The notes beneath the pieces are model-generated. The model saw only the letters and a program-made list of their open reading frames with translations. It was not told where the DNA came from and did no database searches. A DNA stretch of 6,578 bases from JAUWQU01 sp964605095 (GTDB taxonomy: Bacteria; Planctomycetota; Phycisphaerae; SM23-33), in contig CAZSBS010000263.1 of assembly GCA_964605095.1 (NCBI GenBank), positions 1 to 6,578 of the forward strand. The letters run 5' to 3'. The first letter of the stretch is position 1; the number at the start of each line of letters is the position of its first letter. Shown piece by piece: positions 1 through 6,281 of this stretch. Made by a program: the position numbers and the translations under genes.

Positions 1-237
1 CTAACCGCCGATAATTATAATGCATGGTCGTATCTAACGTTTACCGCAGAGGAGTTGGCGGGGTATGTCAGCGCCACTAAAAAGTACACGCTCGACTACA
101 TCGATTACAATAAGAACCCCGGCGTAGGTGGTGCCTGGTCGATCTTGGGCGCAGCCTCCGTTCCCGAGCCGGCGACGATGGCCCTGCTGGCCCTCGGCGG
201 GCTGGCGATGCTTCGCCGCAGACGCAGCGTGGCGTAA
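1..237 (+). CDS. PEP-CTERM sorting domain protein, C-terminal part (5' end outside window)
   Basis: The reading frame is open from the first base, so only the last 78 residues of a longer exported protein are visible. The end is a classic PEP-CTERM tail: VPEP at residues 54-57, a hydrophobic helix at about 58-71 (ATMALLALGGLAML), and a basic stop RRRR at 72-75 followed by SVA. In known systems this tail holds the protein in the inner membrane until exosortase recognises PEP and processes or transfers it, usually to the cell surface or extracellular matrix. The visible part upstream (rich in Tyr, Asn, Asp and Thr) would be the end of the exported domain and has no motif I recognise. Base composition at the very start is AT-richer than the rest of the window. 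The start codon, signal peptide and passenger domain are missing, so the function of the passenger cannot be given. The tail assignment is firm. Confidence 0.9.
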   Translation, partial: LTADNYNAWSYLTFTAEELAGYVSATKKYTLDYIDYNKNPGVGGAWSILGAASVPEPATMALLALGGLAMLRRRRSVA

Positions 238-287
238 TCATCCGCGGAAAGTAAAGAAGCAAGAAGAAGCAACTGGTTTCGATAACT

Positions 288-322
288 CAAGCGCCCCGGC
301 CACTTGGTCGGGGCGCTTGTTT
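288..322 (+). terminator. Intrinsic terminator-like stem-loop between convergent genes
   Basis: Bases 288-298 (CAAGCGCCCCG) and 309-319 (CGGGGCGCTTG) are perfect reverse complements. Bases 299-301 pair with 306-308 (one G-T wobble), leaving a four-base loop ACTT, so the stem is about 14 pairs. A T-rich stretch, TTGTTTG, follows from 317. It lies 50 bases after the PEP-CTERM stop codon. The transposase gene on the other strand ends at 396 and reads towards it; from that side the stem is followed by TTGAGTT, so it may stop transcription in both directions. The T tract is short, which lowers certainty. Confidence 0.7.
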
Positions 323-395
323 GCCTGGTATTGGCGGGCGCCGGGCCTGCATCGGCAAAAGCGTGTGCGGGCGTTCTGTTCGTGTTCGTTGGGGT

Positions 396-1031
396 TCACT
401 TCTTGAACGGTTCTCCGCGTTGTCGTTTTGCGTAGGGTGAGTTGGGGTTGTGTCCTTCGTGCAGGGGCCAGCCGTCGTAATCCTTGATGAACGCCCACTG
501 CTGGCGGGGCATTCGCATCTTGACGGGGTTGTCTTCGATGTAGGGGATCGTTCGGCGAATGTCATCGGGGTGGTCCTGGAAGACCTTCCAACCCGGCCCG
601 CCCCAGACGGGGTGGTCGGACGGTCTGAACCCATGCCGGCGAAGTGCATCACGAGAGGACTCTTGCAGGTTGGCGATCATATGCTCGGCCGTGTCGCGGT
701 GCTTTCGAATAAGCATGTGGACGTGGTCGCCCATGATGGCGCAGGCGTAGCAGGTGTATTTGCTAGCCGCGATGGCCTCGGCGAAACTCGCGGCGATGAT
801 CTCACGTTCATCCGGAGAGATCGTAAGCAAGGCGTGTTTCAGTACGGCTGGCGCCTTGTTGTAGAACTCGCGGATTTCCCATCCCGCGGGTTGGACGGGG
901 CGTCGCCCGTGGTGAATCTCGCCCAGAGAGGCAACGATGTCCTGACGTATGCTGTGCGATGTGCTTCCCCGCGGATCATTGGGCAACCACCATCCGTATG
1001 CGGTCCAGACCAAGTGATGTGCGATAACCAT
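396..1031 (-). CDS. IS200-like / REP-associated tyrosine transposase (HUH Y1 nuclease), RAYT-type
   Basis: A 211-residue protein of the Y1-transposase superfamily, which nicks single-stranded DNA through a tyrosine and a metal held by an HUH motif. The N-terminus MVIAHHLVWTAYGWWLPNDP is the first beta strand and loop typical of the RAYT-like branch. The HUH motif is H103-V104-H105 within MGDHVHMLI. The likely catalytic tyrosine is Y164 in the family signature YIEDNPVK (164-171), and the tail is basic. The frame is open up to 1178, but residues upstream of 1052 would be encoded by the repeat cluster, are Arg/Val-rich and do not look like protein. ATG at 1031 fits the family N-terminus best; ATG at 1052 (seven residues longer) is possible. 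Neither has a clear ribosome binding site. No partner gene such as TnpB and no clear element ends are visible, so this looks more like a domesticated single-copy RAYT than a complete insertion sequence. All signature residues are present, so the gene appears intact. Confidence 0.85.
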   Translation of the reverse strand: MVIAHHLVWTAYGWWLPNDPRGSTSHSIRQDIVASLGEIHHGRRPVQPAGWEIREFYNKAPAVLKHALLTISPDEREIIAASFAEAIAASKYTCYACAIMGDHVHMLIRKHRDTAEHMIANLQESSRDALRRHGFRPSDHPVWGGPGWKVFQDHPDDIRRTIPYIEDNPVKMRMPRQQWAFIKDYDGWPLHEGHNPNSPYAKRQRGEPFKK

Positions 1032-1080
1032 GGCGCGATAGTAAATGAACATAGCGCGAAACCGCAAGCGATTATCTGAC

Positions 1081-1125
1081 ACGCGGTCGTCTAACGCGCG
1101 AAACCGCACGCGGTCGTCTAACGCG
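1081..1125. repeat. Direct repeat, 18 bp, two exact copies (27-bp period)
   Basis: ACGCGGTCGTCTAACGCG occurs at 1081-1098 and again at 1108-1125. Together with the GCGCGAAACCGCA word it forms a tandem unit of 27 bases (1096-1122). The first unit is longer (1054-1095) because it carries an extra AGCGATTATCTGAC-like stretch. This pattern suggests slippage or repeated insertion of a small unit. Confidence 0.85.
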
Positions 1126-1145
1126 AGAACAACCGTGCGTGCGCT

Positions 1146-1186
1146 CACCACGCAACCGCTTGCTCGCGCACCACGCAACCGCTTGC
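1146..1186. repeat. Direct repeat, 18 bp, two exact copies (23-bp period)
   Basis: CACCACGCAACCGCTTGC occurs at 1146-1163 and 1169-1186, with five bases (TCGCG) between the copies. The second copy runs straight into the right arm of the 16-bp inverted repeat. Its core AACCGCTTGC is related to the reverse complement of the repeats on the left side, so the left and right halves of the cluster are in opposite orientation. Confidence 0.85.
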
Positions 1187-1213
1187 GGTTTCGCGTGTCG
1201 TCGCCAACCGATC

Positions 1214-1242
1214 TTGACTGACTACTTGCCCTGAGCTATGCT
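1214..1242 (+). promoter_or_regulatory. Sigma-70-like promoter for metXW
   Basis: TTGACT at 1214-1219 matches five of six bases of the -35 consensus. TATGCT at 1237-1242 matches four of six of the -10 box, with the optimal 17-base spacer. Transcription would start near 1249, about 40 bases before the chosen GTG. It sits just outside the repeat cluster. No experimental support exists here, and promoter consensus in planctomycetes is less certain than in proteobacteria. Confidence 0.5.
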
Positions 1243-1275
1243 GCTTGGTCCCTTGGGCTCAAGAAGGCAGGTAGT
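1221..1275 (+). promoter_or_regulatory. Inverted repeat spanning the metXW promoter and leader (possible operator or leader hairpin)
   Basis: ACTACTTGCC (1221-1230) pairs with GGCAGGTAGT (1266-1275) over ten positions with one T-G wobble. Inside it, TGAGC (1232-1236) pairs with GCTCA (1257-1261). The right arm ends directly before the ribosome binding site at 1276. If transcription starts upstream of 1220 this is a leader hairpin next to the ribosome site. If it starts near 1249 the left arm is not transcribed, and a protein operator is the better reading. It does not match a SAM riboswitch that I can recognise. Confidence 0.4.
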
Positions 1276-1281
1276 AGGGAG
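1276..1281 (+). promoter_or_regulatory. Ribosome binding site deciding the metXW start
   Basis: AGGGAG at 1276-1281 lies nine bases before GTG at 1291. The in-frame TTG at 1282 touches the site with no spacer, so it is unlikely to be the start. Confidence 0.65.
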
Positions 1282-1290
1282 TTGCATAAA

Positions 1291-3141
1291 GTGTCGGAAG
1301 CGACTGATAAACCCAATGACGACCCGTTCGCCAGCAGCGACAGCATTCGCTCTGCCCAGCCCTTGCGCCACGCGAAGATGCTGGAGCTGGACGAGCCGCT
1401 GCTGCTGGAGCGAGGCGGGCGATTGGAGCGGGTGCAGGTCGCCTACGAGACCTATGGCCAACTCAACGAGAAGAAGGACAACGCGGTCCTGATCTGCCAC
1501 GCCCTCAGCGGCGACTCGCACGTGGCGATGCACGACGTTGACGACTCGCCGGGCTGGTGGGATATCGTCGTCGGGCCGGGCAAGTCGGTGGATACCGACC
1601 GGTACTTCGTTATCTGCTCGAATCTTCTGGGCGGCTGTCGCGGCACGACCGGGCCGGACTCGATGAACCCCGCAACCGGGCAGTGTTACGGCCCGGACTT
1701 CCCGACGATCACCATCGGCGACATGATCGAGGTCCAGCGCAGGCTCGTCGACTCGTTGGGCATCGACAAGCTCCTGGGCGTCATGGGCGGCTCGATGGGA
1801 GGCCACCAGGCTATGCTCTGGCCGATGCGCTATCCCGGGCGGGTGTGCGGAGTGGTGCTTATTGCCACCAGCGTCAAGGTGTCCAGCCAGGCGCTGGCGT
1901 TCGACGTCGTCAGCCGCAACGCCATCATCCAGGACCCCAACTTCCTCGGAGGGCGCTACCGCCAGGCGGGCAAGGTGCCGGATATCGGCCTGGCCATCGC
2001 TCGCATGATCGGGCACATCACGTACCTGTCGCGAGAGGCGATGGAGAAGAAGTTCGACGCCACTCGTTTTCAGCCCCGCGACGTGCCGGTGCGGTTTGAG
2101 AAGGAGTTCTCCGTCGGCTCGTACCTTGGCTACCAGGGCGCGCGGTTCGTCGAGCGGTTCGATGCCAACAGCTACATCACGATCTCCATGGCGATGGACC
2201 TGTTCGACCTCGGCGCGACGGTCGAGGAGTGGTCGGCCGCGTTCAAGGGCACCGACTGCCGGTGGATGATCGTCAGCTTCTCCAGCGACTGGCTGTTCTC
2301 GCCGCGTGAGTCGCAGGAAATGGTCCGGGCCCTTATCGCCGCGGGCAAGCCGGTAAGCTACTGCGACGTGGAGAGCCGCGCGGGCCACGACGCTTTCCTG
2401 CTGCCGGAGAATGTGGGAAGTTATGGCCGGCTGATCGAGGGTTTTTTGGCAAACGTGGCAAACAATGACGGCACAAACAGACAGTCGCCGGGCATCAAGC
2501 ACCACCACAGCCAGACGAGCATTTTCTATCCTGGGAGGGCTCAGCGGCTGGACGTCGACCGCATCGTGGATTTGATTCCGCCGTCGTCGTCGGTACTGGA
2601 CCTCGGCTGCGGGACGGGTCTGCTGTTGGAGTCGCTTGCGCATCGCGGCAACCGCAACATAATGGGTGTGGAGTTGGACGAGGACGCCGTGATCGACTGT
2701 GTCTGGCGCGGGCTGGATGTGGTGCGGCGCGACCTCAACGACGGGTTGGCGCTGTTCGCCGACAACGAGTTCGACTACGTGGCTCTAAGCCAGACGCTCC
2801 AGAGCATCATGGATGTCGAGGGCGTGATCCGCGAGATGCTCCGAGTCGGGCGGCAGTGCATCGTGAGCTTCCCGAACTTCGCCTACCACAAGCTGCGGAA
2901 GATGCTTATGGAAGGCAGGGCGCCGGAGGTTCGCGGCCTCTTGCGGTACAAGTGGTACAACTCGCCGAACATCCGTTTCCTGACGATCGCGGATTTTCGC
3001 GAGTTCTGCCTGGAAAAGGGCATCCGGATCCACCGCTGCGTGTTTCTGGACACCGAGGAAGGGCGGGATATCCCGCCCGAGGAGGACAGCAACCTCGCCG
3101 CCGACCTGGCGATATTCGTGCTGAGCCGACCAGAGGGGTGA
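1291..3141 (+). CDS. metX-metW: Fused homoserine O-acetyltransferase (MetX) / MetW methionine biosynthesis protein
   Basis: One uninterrupted 616-residue chain joins two methionine-pathway proteins. Residues about 25-392 are MetX, an alpha/beta hydrolase that acylates L-homoserine from an acyl-CoA in the cytoplasm. Family blocks are AYETYG (51-56), CHALSGDSHVA (69-79), NLLGGCRGTTGP (111-122) and the nucleophile elbow GGSMGG (166-171, Ser168). The rest of the triad is Asp333 (SSDWLF) and His366 (AGHDAF). A polar linker at about 393-412 containing HHH leads to MetW (about 413-616), with the SAM-binding motif VLDLGCGTG (435-443), the acidic strand end GVELD (459-463) and the MetW blocks SFPNFAYHKLR (526-536) and WYNSPNIRFLTIADF (555-569). 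Both halves have normal family length and no missing key residue. In many bacteria metX and metW are neighbouring genes, and MetW is needed for full acyltransferase function. Acetyl versus succinyl preference cannot be told from the sequence by eye. GTG 1291 was chosen for its ribosome site. Confidence 0.92.
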   Translation: MSEATDKPNDDPFASSDSIRSAQPLRHAKMLELDEPLLLERGGRLERVQVAYETYGQLNEKKDNAVLICHALSGDSHVAMHDVDDSPGWWDIVVGPGKSVDTDRYFVICSNLLGGCRGTTGPDSMNPATGQCYGPDFPTITIGDMIEVQRRLVDSLGIDKLLGVMGGSMGGHQAMLWPMRYPGRVCGVVLIATSVKVSSQALAFDVVSRNAIIQDPNFLGGRYRQAGKVPDIGLAIARMIGHITYLSREAMEKKFDATRFQPRDVPVRFEKEFSVGSYLGYQGARFVERFDANSYITISMAMDLFDLGATVEEWSAAFKGTDCRWMIVSFSSDWLFSPRESQEMVRALIAAGKPVSYCDVESRAGHDAFLLPENVGSYGRLIEGFLANVANNDGTNRQSPGIKHHHSQTSIFYPGRAQRLDVDRIVDLIPPSSSVLDLGCGTGLLLESLAHRGNRNIMGVELDEDAVIDCVWRGLDVVRRDLNDGLALFADNEFDYVALSQTLQSIMDVEGVIREMLRVGRQCIVSFPNFAYHKLRKMLMEGRAPEVRGLLRYKWYNSPNIRFLTIADFREFCLEKGIRIHRCVFLDTEEGRDIPPEEDSNLAADLAIFVLSRPEG

Positions 3142-3159
3142 TCGAGTGCGCAGTTGACC

Positions 3160-3188
3160 TTGAATGGGCGGCCCCGGCAGTGTAGAAT
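3160..3188 (+). promoter_or_regulatory. Promoter candidate for the small protein / protease / lipoprotein operon
   Basis: TTGAAT at 3160-3165 (four of six -35 bases) and TAGAAT at 3183-3188 (five of six -10 bases) are separated by 17 bases, in the only AT-rich patch between metXW and the next gene. A second -35-like TTGACC begins at 3154 but is too far from the -10. No terminator hairpin is evident between the metXW stop and this site, so read-through from metXW is also possible. Confidence 0.45.
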
Positions 3189-3224
3189 TAATACCTTGGC
3201 GACGAGGGGGGTGAGCGAGAACCT

Positions 3225-3551
3225 ATGATACAATGCGAACAATGCGAGTTTTTTCATCGAGGCCAGGCTGGGCAGGCGGCGTTCTCGTGCGATCCGTTCA
3301 GCACGATCAAGGAACCTGAATGCCTGGCCAAGTGGCAACTGGTGAAGACCACCCAGTTGGTCGCCGCGTACCAGGCCACGCTTGATTACTACCGCAAGCT
3401 GGCGCCCATGCAGGAAAAGATGTTCAAGGTAATGGAGCGGGAGATCGATGACATCTCCGAAGCCGACCAGTGGAAGGTCGACGACGAGGATGCCGAAGAC
3501 CAGGGCGGCGAGGCCCCTGAGACTCCCTGGGACGGGGGCAAGGCGTACTAG
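3225..3551 (+). CDS. Small four-cysteine protein of unknown function
   Basis: A 108-residue cytoplasmic-type protein with no signal peptide. The N-terminal third holds four cysteines, C4-x2-C7-x14-C22-x10-C33, a spacing that could bind zinc or an iron-sulfur centre. Residues about 38-75 should form helix (LVKTTQLVAAYQATLDYYRKL onward, shown in part), and residues 76-105 are strongly acidic and probably disordered. I do not recognise a named family; small proteins with a similar Cys pattern and a conserved ECLAKW-like segment seem to occur in planctomycetes, but this is memory and not a search. The ATG at 3225 is preceded by a G-rich run (AGGGGG, 3205-3210) that is a little far away for a good ribosome site. 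The next gene follows on the same strand, so the two may be cotranscribed. The gene is judged real because it fills the space between two clear genes, keeps the GC-rich codon pattern, and has an ordered Cys motif. Confidence 0.7.
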   Translation: MIQCEQCEFFHRGQAGQAAFSCDPFSTIKEPECLAKWQLVKTTQLVAAYQATLDYYRKLAPMQEKMFKVMEREIDDISEADQWKVDDEDAEDQGGEAPETPWDGGKAY

Positions 3552-3635
3552 CGGTAGAAGTCGGAATGGTCCGAACCGCCCAGCCGGTTGCGTCGTTAGA
3601 TGCTATGTGGCTTCCAGGTAAGAAAATCGGTTCAC

Positions 3636-3640
3636 GGGAG
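3636..3640 (+). promoter_or_regulatory. Ribosome binding site supporting the GTG 3647 start of the protease
   Basis: GGGAG at 3636-3640 is six bases before GTG at 3647. The upstream in-frame ATG codons at 3566 and 3605 have no comparable site. Confidence 0.6.
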
Positions 3641-3646
3641 ATTAGT

Positions 3647-6265
3647 GTGGAACAAGTTGCGGTTAGATTTCGGGCAATACTGGCCGGGATGTTGGTTCTT
3701 GTGGCTGGGCAGGTTTACTGCCTGGCTCAGGATACCCAGGTGGCAGTCGCCGAGAAGCCGGCCATCGCTTCCAGCATCGACGGGCGCAACCTGCGGCTGG
3801 AGGGTATCGACAGCGTCTTGGCCGGGCAGTTCGCCAAGGGCCTCGACCAGCTTCGCTCAGCCGCCAAGGCCGATCCGGCCGACGCCGTGGCAGCCGAGGC
3901 CGTCAAGCTCCTCGAAGAGCACCTGAAGACCGCCGAGAAGTCCAATGCCCGGCGCAGCGCCGAGTACGACGACTGCGTGGCGCGGGTCGCTCACATGAAT
4001 ATCGCCCAGGCTTATGTGGCGTCGGCCGACAAGGACCAACTCAAACAGTTCCGCAAGGTTATTCGGGAGATGGGCAAGGCATACAACGAGAACTCACTGG
4101 CCGACACGCTGGAGGACTCTCTGGACGCCAACTCGGTCGAGAAAATCCGCACCCAGAGCATCGACGCGCTTGGCCGGGCCGTGAAGTCGCTGGACGAGGC
4201 GGTCAAGCTCCTGGAGAAGGATGAGGGCGAGTACGCCAAGATGTTCCGCGAGGTTGCCGGCACCGGTCGGGAGCTTATGGAAAAGCACATCGCCGGCTGG
4301 AAGGCCATGAATACGGACAAGGACAAGGCCTGGCGAGGCGCCACCCAGGACCTGCGTGAGATCGAATACGACGAGTTCGACGCCCTTGGCGACCTTGAGA
4401 GCATGACGTGCGAGAAGCCCTGGCGCGTCGGGCTGATCCAGGCCCGCCTGGCCAGGCGCTTGGCGGTGGACAAGGACAAGCTCGTTCGCGAGGGCTGGTT
4501 TACGGACCTCGTGAAGGCCACGGAGGCCCGCGGGCAGCTTTCCGTGAAGTCCGCCGAGTGGTACGACGCGCTCAGTTGCTACATCGCCTTGGAGGACCTT
4601 CTGCCCGACGACACGAACTACGTGAAGATGGTCAAGACAGTCACGCGTCACGTTCACGTGCTTATGATGTACGGCGGGAGCAAGGCGGCGACCCAGATCG
4701 CCGGCAACTTCGCGGTCGAGATTAGGATTGGGGCCGTCAAGCCCGCGGAAGAAGGTTCCCCCGGCGACGAGGACACCAGTGACGCCGACGAGTCCGATCA
4801 GCCCGACTGGCGGGAGATGGTAGCCCACGTCGACGCGGACATGGTCGAGAAGGTCATTGGCCAGCTCGATCTGAACTACGTTTCCGCGGTTGACTACCGC
4901 CAGGTCACCAAGGGCGGCCTGACCAGCGTGAAGGTCCTGGCCGAGACGCCCCAGGCGGGCAACAGCTTCCCGCTGCTGAAGGACGACGCCAAGCGCAAGG
5001 GCTTCCTGGACGCCATTGACAGGCAGATCCGCGACGTTGACACTCGCGACCGCGTGACTCACCTGGACCTTATCCTGGCTCTCAACAGCGTGCTGCACGC
5101 CTCCGAGCAGACGGTGAACATCCCGACGGAGGTCCTGTGCGTGGAGTTCACCGACGGCTTCCTGGACGAGTTGGACAAGTTTAGTTCGATGATCTGGCCG
5201 AGCGACGTGGCGAACTTCGAGAAGCAGACGATGGGGCACTTCTACGGCATCGGCGTGCAGATATCCAAGGATGCGGGCGAGCCGCTGAAGGTCGTCACAC
5301 CTCTGGCGGGCACGCCGGCGTTCGAGGCGGGCATACAGGCCGGCGATCTGATCGTCAAGGTGGACGGCAAGCTGACGGAGAAGATGTCGATCGACAAGAT
5401 TATAAAGCTGATAATGGGGGACAAGGGGACGACTGTCGAGTTGACGATCCGCCGCGGCGGCAGCGAGAAGCCATACAAGATCGTCCGTGACGAGATTCAG
5501 ATCCACACGGTCAAGGGCTGGCGATGCCTGCCCGACAATCGCGAGTGGGATTACCTGGTCGATCCGGAGTCAAAGATCGCGTACATCCGCGTCACGCAGT
5601 TCACCAACGACACGGACGACAATATCGCCGCGGTCCTGGCCAAGTGCAAGAAGGACGGCGTGACCTCGGTTATAATGGACCTCCGGTTCAACCCGGGCGG
5701 GCTTCTCCGCTCGGCGAGGGATGTCTCCAACGAGTTCCTGCGATCCGGACGGATCGTCTCGACCCGCGGGCGCCACACCCGCCCTGCCGACCTGAACGCC
5801 GGCCCGGACGGCAATTTCCCCGACGGCGACCTGATAGTCCTGGTCAACCAGTACAGCGCCTCTGCGGCCGAGATCGTCTCCGGCGCACTCCAGGACTGGA
5901 AGCGGGCTCGCATCGTCGGCCAGAGGAGCTACGGCAAGGGCAGCGTGCAGAACGTGATCTCCCTCAGCTCGCACTCGGCGCTGTTGAAGCTGACCACCGC
6001 GCACTACTACCTGCCCAAGGGCCGGCTGCTGCACCGCTCGCCAGGCGCCAAGGACTGGGGCGTTGATCCGGATGTGGAAGTGTTCCTCAGCCCGCGCGAG
6101 ACCAGGCGCTGGTTGGACATCCGCCGCAAAACTGATATCCTTCAGGACGGTGGGCAGGTTCAGCTTGCCAGCGACCTTGCCCGGCAGTACGAAGTGGATA
6201 CGCAGTTAAGCACGGCCGTGCTGATGCTCAAACTCTCCAAGCTTCGCGCCAAGAGCGCGGCATAA
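3647..6265 (+). CDS. Exported S41 carboxyl-terminal processing protease with PDZ domain and long helical N-terminus
   Basis: An 872-residue member of the CtpA/CtpB/Prc family, which cuts envelope proteins near their C-termini. With GTG 3647 the protein begins with a short basic stretch, a hydrophobic core (about 10-22) and a likely signal peptidase I site after CLA (25-27); the frame is open back to ATG 3566, which would bury the signal peptide. Residues about 40-365 are mostly charged helix with TPR-like or coiled-coil character. An acidic linker follows (368-388). The S41 core begins at about 388 with its helical lead-in, then FYGIGVQI and the PDZ domain (532-618), then the protease domain (about 644-835). 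The catalytic set is complete: Ser739 in YSASAAEI, Asp750, Lys764 in SYGKGSVQ and Gln768. The Ser-Lys distance of 25 equals that of E. coli Prc. CtpA/CtpB proteins are about 400-500 residues, so the 340-residue N-terminal extension is extra and may bind substrate or an adaptor. The lipoprotein gene follows after 16 bases. Confidence 0.9.
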   Translation: MEQVAVRFRAILAGMLVLVAGQVYCLAQDTQVAVAEKPAIASSIDGRNLRLEGIDSVLAGQFAKGLDQLRSAAKADPADAVAAEAVKLLEEHLKTAEKSNARRSAEYDDCVARVAHMNIAQAYVASADKDQLKQFRKVIREMGKAYNENSLADTLEDSLDANSVEKIRTQSIDALGRAVKSLDEAVKLLEKDEGEYAKMFREVAGTGRELMEKHIAGWKAMNTDKDKAWRGATQDLREIEYDEFDALGDLESMTCEKPWRVGLIQARLARRLAVDKDKLVREGWFTDLVKATEARGQLSVKSAEWYDALSCYIALEDLLPDDTNYVKMVKTVTRHVHVLMMYGGSKAATQIAGNFAVEIRIGAVKPAEEGSPGDEDTSDADESDQPDWREMVAHVDADMVEKVIGQLDLNYVSAVDYRQVTKGGLTSVKVLAETPQAGNSFPLLKDDAKRKGFLDAIDRQIRDVDTRDRVTHLDLILALNSVLHASEQTVNIPTEVLCVEFTDGFLDELDKFSSMIWPSDVANFEKQTMGHFYGIGVQISKDAGEPLKVVTPLAGTPAFEAGIQAGDLIVKVDGKLTEKMSIDKIIKLIMGDKGTTVELTIRRGGSEKPYKIVRDEIQIHTVKGWRCLPDNREWDYLVDPESKIAYIRVTQFTNDTDDNIAAVLAKCKKDGVTSVIMDLRFNPGGLLRSARDVSNEFLRSGRIVSTRGRHTRPADLNAGPDGNFPDGDLIVLVNQYSASAAEIVSGALQDWKRARIVGQRSYGKGSVQNVISLSSHSALLKLTTAHYYLPKGRLLHRSPGAKDWGVDPDVEVFLSPRETRRWLDIRRKTDILQDGGQVQLASDLARQYEVDTQLSTAVLMLKLSKLRAKSAA

Positions 6266-6277
6266 AGGAGTCGAGGA
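6264..6277 (+). promoter_or_regulatory. Ribosome binding sites for the downstream lipoprotein gene
   Basis: AAAGGAG (6264-6270) overlaps the protease stop codon and lies 11 bases before ATG 6282; GAGGA (6273-6277) lies four bases before it. Either can serve. The tight arrangement supports translation from the same message as the protease. Confidence 0.6.
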
Positions 6278-6281
6278 CGGG

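Larger units (their letters stand above)
1055..1195. repeat. Repeat cluster upstream of the transposase, bounded by a perfect 16-bp inverted repeat
   Basis: CGCGAAACCGCAAGCG at 1055-1070 is the exact reverse complement of CGCTTGCGGTTTCGCG at 1180-1195. A shorter copy of the left arm (GCGCGAAACCGCA, 1054-1066) recurs at 1096-1108, and a decayed one begins at 1123. Bases 1177-1190 form a small perfect hairpin (AACCGC, TT loop, GCGGTT). The whole block of about 140 bases is made of such words and lies between the divergent starts of the transposase and metXW. This is what REP/BIME-like targets of a RAYT look like, but a match to dispersed copies elsewhere in the genome cannot be tested here. Confidence 0.75.

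Noticed and set aside
450..1079. 209-codon + strand frame over the transposase
   Set aside because: It mirrors the transposase coding strand, and the HUH and YI..NP signatures on the other strand identify the real gene.
1071..1093. Promoter for the transposase on the - strand (GATAAT -10-like box at 1071-1076)
   Set aside because: The -10-like box is good, but the only -35-like word (TAGACG, 1088-1093) is 11 bases away, too close for a sigma-70 promoter.
1054..1195. CRISPR array
   Set aside because: The repeats are only two copies each, with spacings of 5-9 bases and in mixed orientation; there are no uniform spacers and no cas genes.
1249..1310. SAM-II or other SAM riboswitch before metXW
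   Set aside because: The leader after the predicted transcription start is only about 40 bases, and I could not lay out the conserved pseudoknot elements on it.
1222..2643. Long 473-codon open frame on the - strand opposite metXW
   Set aside because: It lies antisense to a clear MetX-MetW coding region, its product is Arg/His/Val-rich without any domain, and such frames are expected in GC-rich DNA with strong third-position bias.
3566..3646. ATG 3566 as the start of the S41 protease
   Set aside because: It adds 27 residues in front of a good signal peptide and lacks a clear ribosome site, whereas GTG 3647 has GGGAG at six bases.
4094..5506. 470-codon open frame on the - strand opposite the protease
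   Set aside because: Same shadow effect; it overlaps the PDZ and helical regions of a firm S41 gene and has no recognisable motif or ribosome site.
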